Shown piece by piece: positions 40,349 through 45,149 of a DNA stretch of 45,149 nucleotides. The stretch comes from an uncultured Bacteroidales bacterium (GTDB taxonomy: Bacteria > Bacteroidota > Bacteroidia > Bacteroidales > UBA932): contig ONIQ01000015.1 in the NCBI GenBank assembly GCA_900317925.1, forward strand, positions 10,211 through 55,359, read 5' to 3'. The number at the start of each line of letters is the position of its first letter. Positions within the stretch are counted from its first letter, which is position 1. A program made the position numbers and the translations under genes. The notes beneath the pieces are model-generated. The model was given only the letters and a program-made list of their open reading frames with translations. It did no database searches and had not been told where the DNA came from.

Positions 40349-42070
40349 CTATTCCCTGATAAACGGCTGCAGGAACTCCGCAATCCGTTCCATCCAGGTG
40401 TAGCTGCCGGTTCCGGGAGACGCAACCTGCTGGAAGCAGTGCTTCCGGGTTGCCAGGGTGTGCAGTTCGCTCTGGATCCCCATCGCGCGCATTTTCTCCC
40501 ACGTCTTGACGGAGTTCATCGCGGCCCAGCCATCGGCATCGCCATGGATGAACAGCATGGGCGCGGTATCCACATCGAAACTGAATTCGGGCGCCAGGAC
40601 CGCATCGTCCTCGTTACCGCCGGCGGTGTTGGGACGCTCCAGGCCGTCCGTCAGCGCATAAGCGGGATAAATGCCGATTCCCCACTGCACCCTGCAGGAC
40701 AGCTTGTCGATGGCATCGATGGGATAATAGCTCCTGTGCCGCGAGGAAGTGACGCCCATGAGGGTCAGGTGCCCGCCGGCGGAAGAGCCCATGATGCCGA
40801 TGCGGTTGGGATCCAGGCCGAAGGAGGCCGCCTCGCTGCGGACGATGCGGATGGTACGCTGGAGGTCCTGCCACGCGGTCGTATGCTTGGCCAGCGGTTT
40901 GGCCGGACGCGGCGTGCGGTACTTCAGGGTTACCACCGCGATACCCAGCGAGTTCAGGTAACGGCGGACGGGAGCCACCTCGAAGCCGTCGGGATCGTTG
41001 TGGTTATAGCTGCCGCCGGAATAGATAATCTGGATGGCATGGGATTTCAGTTCCGCAGGGATATGCCATTCGATATAGGGCTCGCACTGTTTTTCCTGAC
41101 GGTCCGGCATCTTGCCCTCGGGCCACACGGCCTCTTTGCGATAAATGGCGCGGTCGGCATCGGACGCATAGCGGTCCATCAGCTTCTCCTCGGGCTGTAC
41201 TTCGCCCAGGAAGCCCATCTGGGTCATGAATTCAATGGCCCGCTCGAAGCCCAGGGCCATATGGGCCTTGTTGGGATAGAGGTGCAGCTCGGCCGGCACG
41301 CCCATGCGCCGGAGCTGGCGGTACACCTGCGTAGAACCGTTGGGTGAATAGGGATCCAGCCCGCCGTGATGCAGGCTGACGGGGCAGGTGTGCCCATCGA
41401 ACTTGAACACCGTGCTCAGTTTTACATCGGTCCCATAACCATCGCGGGTGGCGGGTGTTCCCGTTTCCCCGTCGGTGGTTACGTAAGCGGGCGAGTTGGC
41501 GATGGCCCAGTTGATGTGGCAGGGAAGCTCGTCGATCTTGTCAATCGGCTCATAGGCAGGCGTTTCCGAACTGGTAGCCAGCAGCAGGGTCAGATGCCCG
41601 CCGGCCGACATGCCCACCGCCCCGATTTTCTCCGGATCATATCCCCGTTTTTTGGCCTGGCTGCGGACCACGCGCACCGCCCGCTGACCGTCCTCCCAGG
41701 CACTCTGGTAAATGGGAAGGCCCTTCGGACGCGGGGTGCGGTACACAAAATTCACGCACTGCACGCCAAGGGCGGTGAGCTGCTCGCGCCAGTATTTGAT
41801 CAGGTGCATGTCGCAGCAATTCTGGTAGGAGCCGCCGGAAATCAGGATCATGCAGGTCCCGTTGGGATTGGCGGGTTTGTCGAACCATTCCAGATACGGC
41901 ATGCGATACGCATCGGGATTGAAATCCTTGGCCTTGGAGACATCGGTCATGGCCGCAATCTGATGTCCCTGGACATCCGGCATCTTGCCGGCCGGCCAGA
42001 CGGGTTGGCGCTCCCACGCAAACAGGCTTAGGGAGCAGAAAAGCAGCAAAAGAGAAAGGATCTTTTTCAT
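40349..42070 (-). CDS. Secreted tandem alpha/beta-hydrolase (esterase) with two related domains
   Basis: From ATG 42070 (42079 is also possible) the product is 573 residues with a signal peptide (LLLLFCSLSLFA). It contains two copies of one alpha/beta-hydrolase domain. Each starts VWP.GKMPD and has an oxyanion-type ISGGSY or YSGGSY, a VNFVYRTPRP or VTLKYRTPRP strand, a nucleophile elbow GMSAGGHL or GSSAGGHL, and a C-terminal HGD or HGG segment. The C-terminal domain has a clear catalytic His region (ATRKHCF). The N-terminal domain has NKAHMALG. It resembles carbohydrate or xylan esterases, but the substrate is not known. Confidence 0.8.
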   Translation of the reverse strand: MKKILSLLLLFCSLSLFAWERQPVWPAGKMPDVQGHQIAAMTDVSKAKDFNPDAYRMPYLEWFDKPANPNGTCMILISGGSYQNCCDMHLIKYWREQLTALGVQCVNFVYRTPRPKGLPIYQSAWEDGQRAVRVVRSQAKKRGYDPEKIGAVGMSAGGHLTLLLATSSETPAYEPIDKIDELPCHINWAIANSPAYVTTDGETGTPATRDGYGTDVKLSTVFKFDGHTCPVSLHHGGLDPYSPNGSTQVYRQLRRMGVPAELHLYPNKAHMALGFERAIEFMTQMGFLGEVQPEEKLMDRYASDADRAIYRKEAVWPEGKMPDRQEKQCEPYIEWHIPAELKSHAIQIIYSGGSYNHNDPDGFEVAPVRRYLNSLGIAVVTLKYRTPRPAKPLAKHTTAWQDLQRTIRIVRSEAASFGLDPNRIGIMGSSAGGHLTLMGVTSSRHRSYYPIDAIDKLSCRVQWGIGIYPAYALTDGLERPNTAGGNEDDAVLAPEFSFDVDTAPMLFIHGDADGWAAMNSVKTWEKMRAMGIQSELHTLATRKHCFQQVASPGTGSYTWMERIAEFLQPFIRE

Positions 42071-42139
42071 ATAATACATACAGATAACAGAGATTCATAC
42101 AAAGATTGCAATTTTTTTGATGATATGCAAGGCTAATGT

Positions 42140-42170
42140 TTTGAATTTATATACATTATGGTTATCTTTG
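42140..42170 (+). promoter_or_regulatory. Promoter of the small ORF and fimbrillin-like gene
   Basis: TTTG at 42140-42143 and TATCTTTG at 42163-42170 are separated by 19 bp. The start of the small ORF is about 26 bp downstream. A possible divergent promoter for the esterase gene (TTG, 20 bp, AATCTTTG) lies in the same 125-bp gap. Confidence 0.65.
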
Positions 42171-42195
42171 AAAAATTCAAACAACTCATAAAACA

Positions 42196-42342
42196 ATGGA
42201 TCTTAACAAAAAAGAACTGTACCTCTCACCGGAGGTCAAGACCGTCGAGGTGAAAATCGTAGGCGTCGTCTGCCAAAGTTTGGATGGCATTGAGTCTATC
42301 CGTGAAGGTTATGGTCCTGCCCAGGAAGTTATATGGGAATAA
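42196..42342 (+). CDS. 48-codon small ORF preceding the fimbrillin-like gene
   Basis: ATG 42196 opens MDLNKKELYLSPEVKTVEV and ends AQEVIWE-TAA. It has a consensus promoter just upstream and ends 13 bp before the lipoprotein start. Short peptides of this general form (YLSPEVKTVEV..., a Val/Cys core, acidic/aromatic end) are often seen ahead of fimbrillin or BACON-type genes in Bacteroidales, so I regard it as real. It has no signal peptide. Function unknown; a leader peptide or small partner is possible. Confidence 0.7.
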   Translation: MDLNKKELYLSPEVKTVEVKIVGVVCQSLDGIESIREGYGPAQEVIWE

Positions 42343-42355
42343 GGAGGCCACAACT

Positions 42356-43675
42356 ATGAAGAGAATTACAAACATCCGTACCTTGGCCACCCTGCTCATG
42401 GCATCGGCCGCCATTGTTTCCTGCTCCGTCAAGGAGGACATCTTCGAAGAGGAAACCACTATTAAGGAAGAACCTGCTAAGGTTTACACCCTTTCTGTCA
42501 ACGCAACCAAAGGCGGTGATGATGAAGCCACCAAAGCCCTTTCGCTGGAAGGCAAGACGCTCAATGCCACGTGGTCCCAGGGCGACGCGGTGGAGGTATG
42601 GACCAGCGACGGCACCACGACGAAGTACGGCACGCTGACTGCCGAGACCAGCGGCGCAAGCACGAAGCTGAAGGGCACGCTGTCGTCGCTGCCCAGCAAT
42701 GGCCAGTCGCTGCTGCTGAAATATCTCAGCCCCGCCTACGCCACGCAGGACGGCACGCTGACAGGCTCGGAAACGAGCATCGACCGCGTGTGCGACTATG
42801 CCACAGCCACGGTGACGGCTACCGTCGCGGGCAGCAACGTGACGGCCACGGATGCCTCGTTCGTGAACCAGCAGGCCATTGTGAAGTTCACGCTGAAGGA
42901 CAAGGACGACGCATCGGCACTGAGCGTAAACAAACTCTTTGTCACCGTCGGCGGCACCACCTGCGAGGTCACGCCCGCCGCCGCCATGAGCGAACTCTAC
43001 GTGGCCGTGCCCGCCGTCGCCAGTGGCCGCGTGACGCTGACGGCCCAGAAGACGAGCCTCGGGTTCACATTCTATTACGACTATCTCAAGACGGGCGCGA
43101 CCTTTGCACAGGGCCAGTACTACGCCATCAACGCCTCGCTGACTCTGGTGAAGAATATAAACGTGGCCACAACTGCCAGCCTGGGCCGCGTCGTCGCTGC
43201 CGACGGCATGATGTATGCATGCGTGGAGTCGGCAACAAACGCAGGCACCACCGCCATAGCCGTGATAACCGAACGGAACAGTTATGTGTCCCTCTACGGA
43301 GCCATCGCTATCAGCGAGGAGAGCTGGGGGATGAATTGGTCCGATGCAAAAAGTGCCTGCGAGGGCAAGACTCCGAAACTTGACGGTGCCAACTGGCGGT
43401 TTCCCACCGTTGATCAGTGGAAGTCCATGTGCGCGGCCAACGGGGGGAATGAGTACAATTACACCGGCCTGGACGCGCTCATCACCAAAGCTGGCGGTTC
43501 ACCATTGAGGACTGATTGGTTCTACTGGACGTCTTCGCCTGACGAGGTTAACAGTAACTATAAATACCACGTGTCGTTTAACGGAAATGGCAGTTTATAT
43601 TTCCGTAATGGCCAAGATCAGTCCAACAAAGTGTATGTCCGTGCCTTCCTCTATTTTGTTGGCAAAACTAATTGA
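42356..43675 (+). CDS. Fimbrillin-like lipoprotein with C-terminal DUF1566-like domain
   Basis: From ATG 42356 the product is 439 residues; a longer frame to 42284 runs through the small ORF. The lipobox is AIVSC, followed by SVKED. The N-terminal half is Thr/Ala/Ser-rich and resembles the fimbrillin family (YTLSVNATKGG, LNATWSQGDAVEVW, QGQYYAINASLTLV). The C-terminal part has YVSLYGAIAISEES, LDGANWRFPTVDQWKSMCAANGG and WFYWTSSPDEVNSNYKYHVSF, a DUF1566-like module. Probably a surface or fimbrial tip component. Base composition in the middle is more GC-rich than its ends. Confidence 0.75.
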   Translation: MKRITNIRTLATLLMASAAIVSCSVKEDIFEEETTIKEEPAKVYTLSVNATKGGDDEATKALSLEGKTLNATWSQGDAVEVWTSDGTTTKYGTLTAETSGASTKLKGTLSSLPSNGQSLLLKYLSPAYATQDGTLTGSETSIDRVCDYATATVTATVAGSNVTATDASFVNQQAIVKFTLKDKDDASALSVNKLFVTVGGTTCEVTPAAAMSELYVAVPAVASGRVTLTAQKTSLGFTFYYDYLKTGATFAQGQYYAINASLTLVKNINVATTASLGRVVAADGMMYACVESATNAGTTAIAVITERNSYVSLYGAIAISEESWGMNWSDAKSACEGKTPKLDGANWRFPTVDQWKSMCAANGGNEYNYTGLDALITKAGGSPLRTDWFYWTSSPDEVNSNYKYHVSFNGNGSLYFRNGQDQSNKVYVRAFLYFVGKTN

Positions 43676-43768
43676 ACGGTTAAAACCCCGTCGCATAGCG
43701 TGTCCCGTGACTGCGCCGTGCCCATGATAGCCGATTTGGGTACGAATAGGAGCGCGATTGATAATAGC

Positions 43769-43796
43769 GCAAAAGCGGTCTTCGGGCCGCTTTTGC
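43769..43796 (+). terminator. Strong intrinsic-type terminator
   Basis: A perfect 10-bp stem GCAAAAGCGG/CCGCTTTTGC encloses an 8-nt loop TCTTCGGG, followed by TGTTCAT. It ends the fimbrillin-like transcript or insulates the start of the insertion sequence. The rest of the 142-bp gap holds no other gene; the left terminal inverted repeat of the IS should lie here but I cannot identify it without the right end. Confidence 0.7.
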
Positions 43797-43817
43797 TGTT
43801 CATAAGCGCCAATCAAC

Positions 43818-44252
43818 ATGGACAAAGACACATCACAACTTCAACTCTATCAGCACTTTCTTAGCTTCTTTATGCCGGAGGGTATCCTGGACTTCTTCGA
43901 ACCCGTATGGATGGAGACACAGTCCCTGGACTCACGTGAGAGCAAGAAGGACATCCTGTACAGTTCTTCCCTTCACATCTACCTGGATGAACGGGACAAT
44001 CGGCCCGATGACCTGCAAGAATTGCGTCCTAACGGCTTCACGGAGGAGACGGTCATCTCGGACTTCCCGGTCCGGGACAGGAAGGCCGTCCTCCATGTGC
44101 GTCGCCGCCGATGGCTGACTCCGGAGGGAAAGAACGTGGTGTTGAACGTATATCCGCTGGCCGCCACCGGCACCCGCTACTGCGCCGAGTTCGCGGCTTT
44201 TTTAAAAGATAGTCTTGGATACGACGCCGGTGACGGCACGCTCCCTTGGTAA
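43818..44252 (+). CDS. ISAon1-type transposase, N-terminal ORF
   Basis: The 144-residue product has the family start QLQLYQHFLSFFMPEGILDFFE and segments RPDDLQELRPNGFTEETVISDFPVRDRKAVLHVRRRRW. It matches the N-terminal region protein of ISAon1-type elements. A TTTTTTAAAA run at 44198-44207 lies near the end of the frame. The C-terminal catalytic part continues in the +1 frame from about 44206. Confidence 0.8.
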   Translation: MDKDTSQLQLYQHFLSFFMPEGILDFFEPVWMETQSLDSRESKKDILYSSSLHIYLDERDNRPDDLQELRPNGFTEETVISDFPVRDRKAVLHVRRRRWLTPEGKNVVLNVYPLAATGTRYCAEFAAFLKDSLGYDAGDGTLPW

Positions 44253-45149
44253 GTTCTTTTTCTCGGATGGAGACACCCTTGAGCGTTGCTACAAGGACTC
44301 GCTGAGCGGGTTCCGGGAGTGGTATCAGCTGGAGCACGCTTCCGACTGGGTTCTGATTGAGGAGAACATCGGCGAGCACCTGAGTATTGACGAGACCTCA
44401 TTGCAGGATGACCTGTTCACCTTCCTGTCCAACAAGGAGGGCCACTGCAAGAAGGGGTCGATTGTGGCCGCCGTCCGCGGCACCAAGGCCCAGGACGTTG
44501 TGGAAGTCCTGCTCAAGATACCGGAAGAGCAGCGCCTGAAAGTCAAGGAGGTGACCATGGACTTGTCCGAGAGCATGGCGGATATCGTGACGCAGGCCTT
44601 CCCGAATGCGACCATTGTCCTGGACTGCTTCCACATCATGAGGCGCTGCAATGACGCCATCGAAGAGATGCGCCTCCGCTGCAAGCGCGAAGCCCAGGCC
44701 AAGGTCCGCAAGGAGAAAAGAGAGTTCAGGAAGCGCCAGAAGCGCAATGCGGCCCATCGCCGATGGTATCGCAAGACGCATCCCAAGAAGTACAAAGGCA
44801 AGACCAGAGGCCGCAAGCCGGCCCGTAAGAACGAGAAGTTCAGGCCTACGGTGCTAAGCACGGGCGATACGCTGGTGGAACTGCTCACCCGCTGCAGATG
44901 CGCACTTACACAAACGCCGGACAAGTGGAGCGAACGGACCAAGGAGCGGATGGACCTGCTCTTTACAAAGTATCCCAAGATAAAGGAATCCTATGAGATT
45001 GTGAATAAACTCAGAGCCATCTTCCGGAGCACATCTCTTGGCAGGGAGGCTGCCCGCGTGAAGTTACATGGCTGGTACAAGGCCGTCAACCGCTGCACCA
45101 TCCGCGAAATCAAATCGGCCCGCGACGCCATCAAATCCAGGGAGGACAA
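44215..45149 (+). CDS. ISAon1-type transposase, catalytic ORF, 3' partial
   Basis: The frame is open from 44206 after a TAA at 44203-44205 and runs off the window end. TTG 44215 is the first usable start; there is no ATG early on, so it may be reached by frameshifting or coupling from the first ORF. It reads TARSLGKFFFSDGDTLERCYKD, then the DDE-type segments MSIDETSL-like LSIDETSLQDDLFTF and VTMDLSESMADIVTQAFPNATIVLDCFHIM. A long basic region (KRKxxRK) follows, then RPTVLSTGDTLVELLTRCR. The third acidic residue is expected beyond or near the cut. Confidence 0.8.
   Translation, partial: MDTTPVTARSLGKFFFSDGDTLERCYKDSLSGFREWYQLEHASDWVLIEENIGEHLSIDETSLQDDLFTFLSNKEGHCKKGSIVAAVRGTKAQDVVEVLLKIPEEQRLKVKEVTMDLSESMADIVTQAFPNATIVLDCFHIMRRCNDAIEEMRLRCKREAQAKVRKEKREFRKRQKRNAAHRRWYRKTHPKKYKGKTRGRKPARKNEKFRPTVLSTGDTLVELLTRCRCALTQTPDKWSERTKERMDLLFTKYPKIKESYEIVNKLRAIFRSTSLGREAARVKLHGWYKAVNRCTIREIKSARDAIKSRED

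Larger units (their letters stand above)
43818..45149 (+). mobile_element. ISAon1-type insertion sequence, truncated by the window end
   Basis: Two overlapping transposase frames cover this stretch. The outer ends, inverted repeats and target duplication are not visible because the right end is outside the window and the left end cannot be delimited alone. Confidence 0.75.

Overview
The window looks like chromosomal DNA from a GC-moderate member of the Bacteroidales, probably gut- or rumen-associated. The evidence is the Bacteroidetes promoter signature (TTTG, 19-20 bp, TAnnTTTG) at many starts, GH28-like beta-helix genes, a kelch-AraC sensor, fimbrillin-type lipoproteins, an ISAon1-type transposase and a NagB/PIG-L fusion. 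The genus cannot be fixed from the sequence alone.

Layout. 1-4.7 kb: the end of a NamZ-type (GH171) muramidase gene, then three convergent GH28-like beta-helix genes, one of them truncated. 4.8-18.8 kb: a self-contained block. It holds a six-gene operon of exported proteins (4.9-8.8 kb), two paralogous secreted WG-repeat proteins that carry a zinc-ribbon-like motif, a propeller/Y_Y_Y histidine kinase and an overlapping LuxR-type response regulator. After these come an APH-fold kinase gene and a secreted phosphatase gene. Three promoters in this block carry the same inverted repeat, TGTGGTG-N5-CACCACA, in every case exactly 20 bp upstream of a TAnnTTTG -7 box. I read this as the regulon of the local two-component system, and it is the best candidate here for an undescribed system.

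19.9-25.8 kb: a decayed integrated element bounded by a 25-bp direct repeat (one mismatch) whose right copy overlaps the 3' end of tRNA-Met(CAT). Inside are a STAS-like/GHKL-ATPase pair, an integrase remnant without its tyrosine, a cupin lipoprotein, a tripartite HipBST toxin-antitoxin operon, a RepA-like remnant and an ATPase_2/DUF234 protein. Three directly repeated hairpin sequences of about 115-120 bp separate the cargo into cassettes.

25.8-36.3 kb: two tRNA genes, then a tightly packed minus-strand run: beta-helix lipoprotein, zinc metallopeptidase, NagB/PIG-L fusion, aroC, sufB, pnuC, sufC, short sufD and an SSS transporter. 36.4-42.1 kb: a kelch-TM-AraC one-component regulator, an Ig-like (BIG2) lipoprotein and a tandem-domain esterase. 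42.1-45.1 kb: a 48-codon small ORF, a fimbrillin-like lipoprotein, a terminator, and an ISAon1-type insertion sequence cut by the window edge.
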